From Helicobacteraceae bacterium (GTDB lineage Bacteria; Campylobacterota; Campylobacteria; Campylobacterales; Sulfurimonadaceae): a stretch of 34,700 nucleotides of DNA. Below the pieces are notes generated by a model that ran no database searches, was not told the DNA's origin, and was given only the letters and a program-made list of their open reading frames with translations. A program made the translations under genes and the position numbers. This document shows, piece by piece, positions 23,804 to 30,661 of this stretch. Location of the stretch: assembly GCA_027068615.1 (NCBI GenBank), contig JAMOQV010000073.1, positions 1-34,700 on the forward strand, read 5' to 3'. Position 1 is the stretch's first letter; the number at the start of each line of letters is the position of its first letter.

Positions 23804-24274
23804 ATGAATAAAGAAAAATTATATCGACCTAATGTAGCGGCTATAATTGTCTCAAGTAACTATCCTAAAGTAAAAGAGATTTTTATAGCACAAAGAAATG
23901 ACTTAGAGGGTGTTTGGCAGTTTCCTCAAGGTGGTATAGATGAGGGTGAAGAGGTAAGAGAAGCACTTTTTCGCGAATTAGAAGAGGAGATAGGAACTAA
24001 CTCTGTTGAAATTATTTCTGAATATCCTCAATGGTTGAGTTATGATTTTCCATCAAAGATAGCTAAAAATATGCAACCGTGGATAGGTCAAAGACAAAAA
24101 TATTTTCTTGTAAAACTTAAAAAAGATGCTAAAATAGATATAAATACTAAGCATCCTGAATTTAACGATTATAAATTTGTAAAAGTTGATGATGTTTTAG
24201 AACTTAGTGCTTCATTTAAGCAGGATGTATATGAAAAAGTTATTGATTATTTTAAAAAAGAGGATTTTTTATAA
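23804..24274 (+). CDS. rppH: RppH/NudH RNA pyrophosphohydrolase (Nudix)
   Basis: A 156-residue Nudix hydrolase. The Nudix box G-x5-E-x7-R-E-L-x-E-E-x-G-T runs from G43 to T65 exactly. The opening YRPNVAAIIV and the phrase GVWQFPQGGID are typical of RppH/NudH, and WIGQRQKYFLV near 93-103 supports that over other Nudix types. RppH removes pyrophosphate from the 5' end of mRNA and so triggers decay; related enzymes also cleave dinucleoside polyphosphates. Its stop is directly followed by the lysC start. The order rppH-lysC-hobA-holB matches H. pylori HP1228-HP1231 as I recall it. Confidence 0.93.
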   Translation: MNKEKLYRPNVAAIIVSSNYPKVKEIFIAQRNDLEGVWQFPQGGIDEGEEVREALFRELEEEIGTNSVEIISEYPQWLSYDFPSKIAKNMQPWIGQRQKYFLVKLKKDAKIDINTKHPEFNDYKFVKVDDVLELSASFKQDVYEKVIDYFKKEDFL

Positions 24275-25486
24275 ATGTTAGTTGTTCAAAAATTTGGCGG
24301 AACAAGTGTTGGTGATTTGGAGAGAATCCAAAATGTAGCAAATCGTGTAAGTGAAACAAAAAAAGCTGGTCATGATGTAGTGGTTGTAGTTTCGGCTATG
24401 AGTGGAGAAACTAACAAACTTGTTGGTTATGCTGAACATTTTTCATCTAACCCTGCAAGAGCTGAGATGGATATGCTTTTAAGTTCTGGTGAGAGAGTTA
24501 CAGCATCACTTCTTTCTATAGCCCTACAAGAGATGGGTTATAGTGCAGTTGCTATGACTGGTAGAAAAGCAGGTATCGTTACAGATATGCATCATACAAA
24601 AGCAAGGATTGAAGAGATAAATCCAAAAGCTATGAAAGATGCCATAAAAGAGGGTAAAATCGTAGTTGTAGCTGGTTTTCAAGGGGTAAATGAAGATGGA
24701 GATATTACAACTCTTGGTCGTGGTGGAAGTGATTTGAGTGCTGTTGCTATCGCTGGAGCTATAAAAGCAGACCTTTGTGAAATATATACAGATGTTAGTG
24801 GTATCTACACAACAGACCCTCGCATCGAACCTAAAGCTAGAAAGTTAGATAAAATCTCTTATGAAGAGATGCTAGAACTTGCAAGTTTAGGTGCAAAAGT
24901 TTTACAAAACCGTTCAGTAGAGTTAGCAAAAAAACTAAATGTAAACCTAGTAACAAGAACAAGCTTCTCAAACGAAGAGGGGACATTAATAACTAAGGAA
25001 GAAAATATTATGGAAAAACCATTAGTAAGTGGAATTGCATTAGATAGAGGTCAAGCTCGTATATCTTTAATAGGTGTTAGCGATAGACCGGGAGTTGCAT
25101 CTGAGATATTTAACAAACTAGCAGAAGCTGAAGTAAATGTTGATATGATTATACAAAATCGTGCTCATGCTGGTATGACAAATATAGACTTTACAGTTCC
25201 TAAGGGTGATTTGATAGATGCTAAAAGTGTTGTAGCAGACTTCTTAAAAGATGGTGATTTGGAAGATGATGTTTATAATGAAAACATTTGTAAAGTTTCA
25301 GTTGTTGGTGTAGGTATGAAATCTCATGCTGGTGTAGCTGCAAAAGCTTTTTCAACTATGGCTGAAAACAATATAAACATAAATATGATATCAACTTCAG
25401 AGATAAAAGTTTCTATGGTTATAGATGAAAGATATGCAGAGTTAGCAGTTCGTTCTCTTCATGAAGCTTATGAGTTAGATAAGTAA
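24275..25486 (+). CDS. lysC: Aspartokinase LysC with possible internal beta-subunit start
   Basis: Phosphorylates aspartate in the first step of lysine, threonine, methionine and diaminopimelate synthesis. The 403-residue protein opens with the kinase signature VVQKFGGTSVGD, has the LGRGGSDLSAVAIA motif near 150-163, and ends with two ACT domains (about 260-403) that bind the allosteric amino acids, with SLIGVSDRPGVASEIF and KVSVVGVGMKSHAG as the ACT landmarks. Within the gene, ATG 25010 (M246) follows AAGGA by 10 bases, just before the ACT domains. This fits the overlapping alpha/beta arrangement of Bacillus-type aspartokinases. The main start has AGAGGA in the rppH end. Confidence 0.96.
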   Translation: MLVVQKFGGTSVGDLERIQNVANRVSETKKAGHDVVVVVSAMSGETNKLVGYAEHFSSNPARAEMDMLLSSGERVTASLLSIALQEMGYSAVAMTGRKAGIVTDMHHTKARIEEINPKAMKDAIKEGKIVVVAGFQGVNEDGDITTLGRGGSDLSAVAIAGAIKADLCEIYTDVSGIYTTDPRIEPKARKLDKISYEEMLELASLGAKVLQNRSVELAKKLNVNLVTRTSFSNEEGTLITKEENIMEKPLVSGIALDRGQARISLIGVSDRPGVASEIFNKLAEAEVNVDMIIQNRAHAGMTNIDFTVPKGDLIDAKSVVADFLKDGDLEDDVYNENICKVSVVGVGMKSHAGVAAKAFSTMAENNININMISTSEIKVSMVIDERYAELAVRSLHEAYELDK

Positions 25487-25493
25487 ATACCTT

Positions 25494-26045
25494 ATGTCTG
25501 CTGAATTTGCTCAATGGAGTTTAGATGCTATAAGAGATGAGGGAGCTATATTAAGTTGGTTAGAAGAGCAACGCTTTGACTGGACTACAACTCTCTCTTT
25601 AGCTCTTGAACAGATCTTAAATGGTAAAACAATCATCCTTATAACAGATGAGAAGAGAAAGTGGTTTGAGAAGTATATATTAACCTCTTTAAATGCAGAA
25701 CTTGCAGATAGACCACTTTTACCTATAGTAAGTATTGATGCAATTTATAGTCATTTCAATAATGTAAGTGGTGGTGAGATGATAGATATCGTTGAAGATA
25801 TGATTTCACTCTCTTATAAAGATGATTATTTCTTTTGGTATATTGGTATTGGTGATGATAGACGAGCAGATATAGCTAAAAGAAGATCAAATAGTTATTT
25901 TTGGGTTTTTGATGAGGATTTGCAGAATGCATTTTCATTAAAATCTTATGATAAACGCTTAGATATAAAACTTATACAACTTTATCAACTTTTTAACTCA
26001 TCTTTAAATGCAGCTATGTTTGGTGAGGTTGATGTTAGTAGCTAA
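25494..26045 (+). CDS. hobA: HobA, DnaA-binding initiation regulator
   Basis: A 183-residue protein that I identify as HobA, the Campylobacterota-specific relative of DiaA. HobA forms a tetramer with a SIS-like fold, binds domain I-II of DnaA, and helps DnaA assemble at the chromosome origin. The sequence opens with WSLDAIRDEGAILSWLEEQR and has an ILITDEKRKWFEKYI helix and a FFWYIGIGDDRRADIAKRR segment; length and position between lysC and holB match H. pylori HP1230. It follows lysC by seven bases with no strong ribosome site. Identification is from motif memory plus synteny. Confidence 0.85.
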   Translation: MSAEFAQWSLDAIRDEGAILSWLEEQRFDWTTTLSLALEQILNGKTIILITDEKRKWFEKYILTSLNAELADRPLLPIVSIDAIYSHFNNVSGGEMIDIVEDMISLSYKDDYFFWYIGIGDDRRADIAKRRSNSYFWVFDEDLQNAFSLKSYDKRLDIKLIQLYQLFNSSLNAAMFGEVDVSS

Positions 26046-26640
26046 AAAGTCTCAGATTATCCTTTCTACAGAATTTGAATCTGAGTTAAAGATACTACAA
26101 GATGAGTTAAAACCACATAGAGTTGTAGGTTTTTTAGAAGATAGTTTTAAACTAGAACATGCAAAAGCTGTGGTTTCTGAAGCATATATAAGTGAGAGTG
26201 AAGTTAAGTATATAGTTTTAGCTGGTAACTCTTTTACTATAGAAGCTCAAAACTCTCTTTTGAAAGTTTTAGAAGAACCACCTAAAAATATAGAGTTTAT
26301 AATCATATCTCCAACAAAATCAAATCTATTACCTACTATTCGTTCTAGATTGCCGATAACAAAAGGGCAAAGAGTTTCACAAAGAGTAATTTGTGAGTTA
26401 GATATATCAAAACTAGACTATAATGATGTGTTTTTATTTTTAAAAGAAAATGCAAGAATAAAAAAAGATGATGCAAAAAGATTACTTGAAGCGTTGTATT
26501 TTAGAGCTATAACTGTAGATAAGTTGATATTAAATGAGGAACAATTAGATAATTTTGATAAAGCATATAGATTGTTAGATCTAAACTCAAGACCTCAAAG
26601 TGTACTTGCTATGGTGCTTATGGGATTTGTTATAAAGTAA
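26032..26640 (+). CDS. holB: DNA polymerase III delta'-like subunit (HolB)
   Basis: A 202-residue short clamp-loader subunit. The core phrase EAQNSLLKVLEEPPKNIEFI followed by PTIRSRL is the delta'/gamma family signature, including the serine-arginine (SRC-type) step. There is no Walker A loop and no zinc-binding cysteines, as expected for delta', and the protein is much shorter than E. coli HolB, as is usual in Campylobacterota. The frame opens at ATG 26008, but ATG 26032 is preferred because it lies just after GAGG and trims an odd leader; it overlaps hobA by 14 bases. In relatives folP follows; here an unrelated minus-strand gene does. Confidence 0.85.
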   Translation: MLVAKKSQIILSTEFESELKILQDELKPHRVVGFLEDSFKLEHAKAVVSEAYISESEVKYIVLAGNSFTIEAQNSLLKVLEEPPKNIEFIIISPTKSNLLPTIRSRLPITKGQRVSQRVICELDISKLDYNDVFLFLKENARIKKDDAKRLLEALYFRAITVDKLILNEEQLDNFDKAYRLLDLNSRPQSVLAMVLMGFVIK

Positions 26641-26660
26641 AAGGGTATTAAACCTTTTAT
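26637..26660. terminator. Hairpin between holB and the S4 gene
   Basis: TAAAAGG (26638-26644) pairs with CCTTTTA (26653-26659) around an 8-base loop, with T-rich flanks in both directions. It covers the holB stop and the end of the minus-strand gene. It is a modest shared terminator candidate. Confidence 0.4.
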
Positions 26661-26863
26661 ATTATAACTTCTATAATAACATCTGCTACTTCAATAGTAT
26701 CACCTGCTATTATCTTTGCTCTTTTTCTAGTTTCTATCTCTGAGTTTCTTTTTACATATCCCTCAGCTATAATCATTTTTGCTTGAGCTCCACTATCTAC
26801 CAAATCTAAAACTTTTAAAAGTTTAAAAAGTTCTATATAATCATCTTTTAATTCATATTTCAT
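26657..26863 (-). CDS. Small S4-domain RNA-binding protein (YbcJ-like)
   Basis: A 68-residue protein consisting almost only of an S4 fold: LDLVDSGAQAKMIIAEGYVK then VKRNSEIETRKRAKIIAGD, matching the G-x-A-K/R-x-x-I-x-x-G-x-V-x-V/x-N core of YbcJ/YaaA-type RNA-binding proteins, which may bind ribosomal or other structured RNA. The start is ATG one base after the stop of the upstream gene, so the two are cotranscribed. Confidence 0.85.
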   Translation of the reverse strand: MKYELKDDYIELFKLLKVLDLVDSGAQAKMIIAEGYVKRNSEIETRKRAKIIAGDTIEVADVIIEVII

Positions 26864-26864
26864 A

Positions 26865-27422
26865 TTATGCCTCTACATTTAGTACAGAAAAACCTTGTTC
26901 TGCCATATATTTATCTACTGTTTCTAATGCTTTTTTCATAGTCTCTTGAGATATCTCTGGTAACTCTGAACCCCAAGCTTCTTTTGCATCTTCATAACCT
27001 TTAAGCATACCTTCTCTACCTGCTTTAAGCATATCTTCATCACCATTTGCTCCATTTATAACAAAATCAGATATTCTTTTAGCTGTTTGATCAACTCCAA
27101 AGAATCCATTATCACTAACTAACTCTTTTGCTTCATCTTGAGAAAGTTCAGCTATTGGCTTACCATCATAACCTATATCTTTTAAAAAGTTTTGAAACTC
27201 TTCATAATCTTGCTGAAACTTATCTTTATCTTCACCAATAATGATAGATAAATCAGATTGTAAAGATATAGATTGAAGTAAAACCTCTTTAGATTGTTCC
27301 TCCATCTGATTTTTTATATCTTTTACTTCATCTGCTGATATTTTATCTGTAAAATTACTTTTTATCTCTTTTTTTGTGTTTACATTTGTATTCATACTAA
27401 TTATATTTGATGAAATTTCCAT
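26865..27422 (-). CDS. DUF5610-like protein, possibly flagellar
   Basis: A 185-residue soluble, acidic protein. The N-terminus (1-60) looks disordered and the middle is helical. The C-terminus GFFGVDQTAKRISDFVI followed by a GYEDAKEAWGSELPEIS segment (about 106-163) resembles the end of DUF5610-type proteins of flagellated bacteria. I am not certain of the family and no function is known. The start is ATG with AAGGAG five bases upstream. A candidate sigma-28 promoter lies upstream, which would fit late flagellar expression. It is followed after one base by the S4 gene and diverges from the cold-shock gene. Confidence 0.6.
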   Translation of the reverse strand: MEISSNIISMNTNVNTKKEIKSNFTDKISADEVKDIKNQMEEQSKEVLLQSISLQSDLSIIIGEDKDKFQQDYEEFQNFLKDIGYDGKPIAELSQDEAKELVSDNGFFGVDQTAKRISDFVINGANGDEDMLKAGREGMLKGYEDAKEAWGSELPEISQETMKKALETVDKYMAEQGFSVLNVEA

Positions 27423-27466
27423 TTTAACTCCTTAAAAGTTACATTTTAATGCATATTATGCACATA

Positions 27467-27492
27467 TTATCGACAAATTTCAATATTTCTTA
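27467..27492 (-). promoter_or_regulatory. Candidate sigma-28 (FliA) promoter for the DUF5610-like gene
   Basis: On the minus strand, TAAGAAAT (complement of 27485-27492), a 10-base spacer, then GTCGATAA (complement of 27467-27474). This is close to the flagellar consensus TAAAGTTT-N11-GCCGATAA and to the CGATAT-type -10 of Campylobacterota. The leader to the ATG would be about 35 bases. Confidence 0.5.
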
Positions 27493-27518
27493 ATAAAAGG
27501 TTGCAATTAAGAAATATT
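27482..27518. repeat. Perfect 13-base inverted repeat between divergent promoters
   Basis: AATATTTCTTAAT (27482-27494) and its exact complement (27506-27518) are separated by 11 bases. The left arm contains the -35 box of the minus-strand candidate sigma-28 promoter; the right arm and spacer hold the -35 region of the cold-shock promoter. It is a good candidate for a shared operator. Confidence 0.75.
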
Positions 27519-27528
27519 AGGCTATACT
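27501..27528 (+). promoter_or_regulatory. Cold-shock gene promoter
   Basis: TTGCAA (27501-27506), a 16-base spacer and TATACT (27523-27528). Transcription would start near 27535, giving a leader of about 109 bases, in line with the long 5' leaders of cold-shock mRNAs. Confidence 0.55.
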
Positions 27529-27539
27529 TGTGTCTATGA

Positions 27540-27564
27540 AAAGATGAGGCTCGAGTTCATCTTT
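27540..27564 (+). promoter_or_regulatory. Hairpin at the start of the cold-shock leader
   Basis: AAAGATGA (27540-27547) pairs with TCATCTTT (27557-27564) around a 9-base loop containing CTCGAG. It would lie a few bases from the 5' end of the transcript, where it could stabilise the mRNA or act in temperature control. The rest of the leader is C-rich and looks unpaired. Confidence 0.5.
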
Positions 27565-27643
27565 AGCGTTATAGTATGTTTTATCCATCCAATACCCCTA
27601 AAGACTCTCCACACTTTCAAAATTTTAATACAAGGTATTTGCA

Positions 27644-27862
27644 ATGGCAGAATTACTAGATGGTACAGTTAAATGGTTCAATGATGAAAAAGGTTATGGT
27701 TTTATCCAACAAGACAATGGTGGGAAAGATGTATTCGTACATTTCCGTCAGGTTAACAACAACACGGGTGGTCGTGTTTCTTTAGCTGAAAACCAAAAAG
27801 TTACTTTTGAAATCGGTGAAGGTCAAAAAGGACCTCAAGCTGAGAATGTAACTCCACTTTAA
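27644..27862 (+). CDS. Cold-shock protein (CspA family)
   Basis: A 72-residue single cold-shock domain. The RNA-binding motifs KGYGFI (RNP1, about 17-22) and VFVHF (RNP2, about 30-34) are intact, and the opening GTVKWFNDEKGYGFI is typical. It acts as an RNA chaperone that melts mRNA structure, mainly in the cold. The upstream ACAAGG lies about eight bases before ATG. The gene stands alone, with its own promoter and a long leader. Confidence 0.95.
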   Translation: MAELLDGTVKWFNDEKGYGFIQQDNGGKDVFVHFRQVNNNTGGRVSLAENQKVTFEIGEGQKGPQAENVTPL

Positions 27863-27872
27863 TCAGTGTTTA

Positions 27873-27900
27873 TTAGATATAGGTTTTAGCCTATATCTAA
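27873..27900. terminator. Hairpin after the cold-shock gene
   Basis: A perfect 11-bp stem TTAGATATAGG/CCTATATCTAA around TTTTAG, lying between the cold-shock stop and the last bases of the convergent 85-residue gene. It has no clear T run, so it is a weak intrinsic terminator or a 3'-end protecting hairpin. Confidence 0.5.
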
Positions 27901-28154
27901 ACTTCTCCATCCCTATAAGCTTCAACAGCTTCAGATAAATCTTTAAACCCACTTACTCTTCCAACAAGATAATTTTCATCCAATATATAACAAGATATAA
28001 AACCACCCATCTCTAACAAAAATAATGCAGTTTCATTTGGAGACTCTTCTATTTTTGAGATAACTCTCATCCCATCTATTGTATCACTAAGCTCCACAAC
28101 AACATCATACTCAACATCGAGTAATTTTTTACCATCACTTATATAATCAGCCAT
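27897..28154 (-). CDS. Small protein of unknown function (85 residues)
   Basis: I do not recognise this protein. It is acidic, with no signal peptide or membrane segment, and alternates predicted strands and helices: VEYDVVVELSDTIDGMRVIS, a central hydrophobic FLLEMGGFISCYIL, and a C-terminal helix LSEAVEAYRDGE. It looks like one compact alpha/beta domain. A textbook AGGAGG lies five bases before the ATG, which supports a real gene. It converges on the cold-shock gene, and the 308-base gap lies upstream. Confidence 0.65.
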   Translation of the reverse strand: MADYISDGKKLLDVEYDVVVELSDTIDGMRVISKIEESPNETALFLLEMGGFISCYILDENYLVGRVSGFKDLSEAVEAYRDGEV

Positions 28155-28462
28155 TTTATCCTCCTAGTTATTCTTAAGCATTTTTAATACCTACTTTCTT
28201 TAGGAATAGTTTTTGCTAAAGATGCCAATGAAACAATAGATTATACCAAACCCTATTAAAAACTAAACATTTAAATAAAAGATAAGCTATTAGCTATGAG
28301 GCAAACTATTGCAGGAGCTATCAGTAGCTTCAAGAGTTACTTATTACTTTGATGAGAGTGGATTTAATCTAAACCTTTTAATGAAGTTATTTATGCCCTT
28401 TTACTTATCTTTTCTTACTTTAGATATACTTATCATTTAAATTAAAGTAAAAAGGCTTTTTT
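28155..28462 (+). pseudogene. 308-base gap with possible gene remnants
   Basis: There is no intact gene. Three short open stretches in different frames look protein-like. At 28188-28259 a frame reads LLSLGIVFAKDANETIDYTK, resembling a signal peptide with the start of a mature protein. At 28275-28352 another reads KDKLLAMRQTIAGAISSF. At 28300-28440 a third contains VTYYFDESGFNLN, recalling the DE-S-G block of IS630-type transposases. These may be remains of decayed genes or chance. The region also carries AGCTA-type inverted repeats (28284-28330) and a CCTTTTACTT/AAGTAAAAAGG pair (about 28398-28455) near the next promoter. Confidence 0.3.
28425..28430 (+). promoter_or_regulatory. Possible -10 box of the 198-residue membrane protein gene
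   Basis: TATACT with an AT-rich upstream tract, 32 bases before the ATG. AAAAGG serves as the ribosome site. Confidence 0.4.
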
Positions 28463-29059
28463 ATGTTTAAAGTTACAAAAGAGTTTGGTTATCTTGCATT
28501 GACATTTTTAACATTGGTTGCAGGGTATGCTTATCTAAGATATGCATATAAGGTTACGGATTCTACTCCGTTTACTCAAGAGATAGTTCTTATTATACTA
28601 GGCACTATAGCTACGGTATTTATAACTGCTTTGCTATTAAATAAACAATCATCCGTTGAGATAGAAAAAGAACAAAGTATAAAATTTTTGGACTTAAAAG
28701 CTCAAACTTACGAAAAACTTCTTGACCTTATGGAAGATATGGTTAGTCAAAATAGTATTTCAGAATTAGATATTACAAAGTTACAGTTTATAACACATAG
28801 ATTAGCTATCTTTGCATCTCCTGATGTTTTAAATGAATATACAGGTTTTTTAGATTTTATAAAAACTGTATCAAAAGATGGAAACCTTTCTAAGGATGCT
28901 GATGTTATCTCTCAAGCACTTGGAAAACTGACTATACAAATTCGTTTTGATCTACTTGGTGAAAATAAAGAACAAAAAGTTTATTCTATAGAACAGGTTA
29001 AAAAGATGATTCGTAAAAATTCAGATAACTCGTTACATCTAAATATAGAACATCGCTAA
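28463..29059 (+). CDS. Two-pass membrane protein of unknown function
   Basis: Not recognised. The 198-residue product has two N-terminal membrane segments (about 8-27 and 40-60) and a cytoplasmic helical part. The latter begins with a charged EIEKEQSIKFLDLKAQTYEK coiled coil and runs on through TKLQFITHRLAIFASPDVLN, a phrase I associate with a widespread but uncharacterised group of two-TM proteins. It may oligomerise through the coiled coil. It is separated from the next gene by 61 bases holding possible promoter sequences. Confidence 0.7.
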   Translation: MFKVTKEFGYLALTFLTLVAGYAYLRYAYKVTDSTPFTQEIVLIILGTIATVFITALLLNKQSSVEIEKEQSIKFLDLKAQTYEKLLDLMEDMVSQNSISELDITKLQFITHRLAIFASPDVLNEYTGFLDFIKTVSKDGNLSKDADVISQALGKLTIQIRFDLLGENKEQKVYSIEQVKKMIRKNSDNSLHLNIEHR

Positions 29060-29120
29060 GTTATAATAATCAATACAAATATAATCTAAAATATGTTATT
29101 CTTTCATAATTTTACAATTT

Positions 29121-30041
29121 ATGGATAAAAAAATGGTTGCATCAGATATTCAAGATTTTTCGGAAAGTCGTACTAAGGCTAGGGCGTATTTTTGTTACTT
29201 ATTTTCAAAAAATATCCCAAATAGACTACCATCTATAACACAAGAGATGATTATACCTCGTCTAGTTAAGATTAAAGCAGACTTGGCCTCTTGTGAAGGT
29301 GTTTACCTTTTAGATGAAAAGGGTGTGCAGATATCACCTACTTATACTCAAACTGAAAAGATTGAGGATGATATAGGTAAGATAAGAGCTCACCGTGCTT
29401 ATTATTATCGTGCTGTAAGAGAAGGCAGATGTACTATAACAGACCCTTATCCATCACTTATAACTGGTGGGGATTTAACAGTAACTGCATCTCAACCTAT
29501 TTTTTGTGAGAGTGGTGAATTAAAATATGTAGCTTGTGTAGATATGCCACTGAGTGAAGTTTTACAGATAGGTCATCTAAACACTTTCGATACTTTTTTC
29601 TCAAAACTTTTTAAATACTCTTATGGTGTTTTTGCATTTGCACTTATAGCTATAGCACTTTTACTTTTTATACAAGGTGGTATGAGCTTTTTTACACATA
29701 AGATTTCTATATCAAACTTTGATATAAAGTATGTTTTTGAAGCTACTATCTTGCTTACTCTCTCCTTGGCTATTTTTGATTTGGCAAAAACACTCATAGA
29801 AGAAGAGATTATGGGTCGGCATAAAGAACATAATATCTCCGAACCACATAAAACAATGGTAAAGTTTATAGGTTCTATCATCATTGCATTATCTATCGAA
29901 GCATTAATGCTTGTGTTTAAGTTTGCTATAACTGATCCAGATAAACTTATGTATGCGATATATATAATAGGTGGAGTGTCTGTACTACTGCTTAGTTTAG
30001 CAATTTATATAAAATTTACAAAAGTGAGCATTAGCGAATGA
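29121..30041 (+). CDS. PDC sensor-domain protein with four C-terminal membrane helices
   Basis: A 306-residue protein. Residues about 15-150 look like a PDC/Cache sensor: a long opening helix, VYLLDEKGVQISPT, the YYYRAVREGRCTITDPYPS loop typical of ligand-binding PDC domains, and VTASQPIFCESGELKYVACV. Four hydrophobic segments follow (about 167-187, 204-222, 246-268, 276-298). Unlike most PDC sensors it has no membrane helix or signal peptide before the sensor and no kinase, cyclase or methyl-accepting domain after it. Its stop overlaps the hisH start as ATGA, suggesting coupled translation. ATG 29133, with GGA upstream, is an alternative start. The function is unknown; a sensor of an internal metabolite is one possibility. 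Confidence 0.7.
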   Translation: MDKKMVASDIQDFSESRTKARAYFCYLFSKNIPNRLPSITQEMIIPRLVKIKADLASCEGVYLLDEKGVQISPTYTQTEKIEDDIGKIRAHRAYYYRAVREGRCTITDPYPSLITGGDLTVTASQPIFCESGELKYVACVDMPLSEVLQIGHLNTFDTFFSKLFKYSYGVFAFALIAIALLLFIQGGMSFFTHKISISNFDIKYVFEATILLTLSLAIFDLAKTLIEEEIMGRHKEHNISEPHKTMVKFIGSIIIALSIEALMLVFKFAITDPDKLMYAIYIIGGVSVLLLSLAIYIKFTKVSISE

Positions 30042-30649
30042 TAGCGATAGTTGATTACAATATGGGAAATTTAGCAAGTGTTAAAAATGCTTTTGCTAAG
30101 TTAGGAAAAGATACAGTAGTTGAGAGTGACCCAGATAAGTTTAAAAACTACGATAAGATAATATTACCAGGGGTTGGTGCTTATGCAGATGCTATGGAAC
30201 ATCTAAAAGAGAGAGATATGGTTGAGGCTTTGCAAGAGTATGCAAAGAGTGGAAACTATATGTTTGGTATCTGTTTAGGGATGCAACTTCTTTTTGAAAG
30301 TAGTGAAGAGTTTGGCAAAAATGATGGACTTGGACTTATAAAGGGTAGAGTAAAAGCTTTTGATACATCAAAATTTAGCGAGAGTTTAAAAGTTCCACAT
30401 ATGGGTTGGAATAGGATGTTTACAAAAGAACATCCACTTTTTGATGGTTTGGATGAAAATCATTACTTATACTTTGTTCACTCTTTTCATGCGGTTTGTG
30501 AAGATGAAAAAGATAGCATTGGTAAAACAAACTATGGCTATGAGTTTGATTCTTGTGTAGCTTGTGATAATGTGTTTGGGATACAGCCACACCCTGAAAA
30601 AAGCCATAAAAATGGTTTAAAAATATTAGAAAACTTTATAAATTTATAG
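30038..30649 (+). CDS. hisH: HisH, glutaminase subunit of imidazole glycerol phosphate synthase
   Basis: A class-I glutamine amidotransferase that makes ammonia for HisF in histidine synthesis. The 203-residue protein has the nucleophile elbow GICLGMQLLFE (C79) and the H185/E187 pair in QPHPEKS, plus PGVGAYADAM for the oxyanion region; the catalytic triad is complete. Its start overlaps the PDC protein gene by four bases. hisA follows after 12 bases, but hisF, its partner, is not in the window. Confidence 0.96.
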   Translation: MIAIVDYNMGNLASVKNAFAKLGKDTVVESDPDKFKNYDKIILPGVGAYADAMEHLKERDMVEALQEYAKSGNYMFGICLGMQLLFESSEEFGKNDGLGLIKGRVKAFDTSKFSESLKVPHMGWNRMFTKEHPLFDGLDENHYLYFVHSFHAVCEDEKDSIGKTNYGYEFDSCVACDNVFGIQPHPEKSHKNGLKILENFINL

Positions 30650-30661
30650 GAGAGATAGTAG

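Noticed and set aside
28284..28330. CRISPR-like or insertion-sequence terminal repeats from AGCTA motifs
   Set aside because: The repeats are only five or six bases, irregularly spaced, and no spacer units or target duplications are visible.
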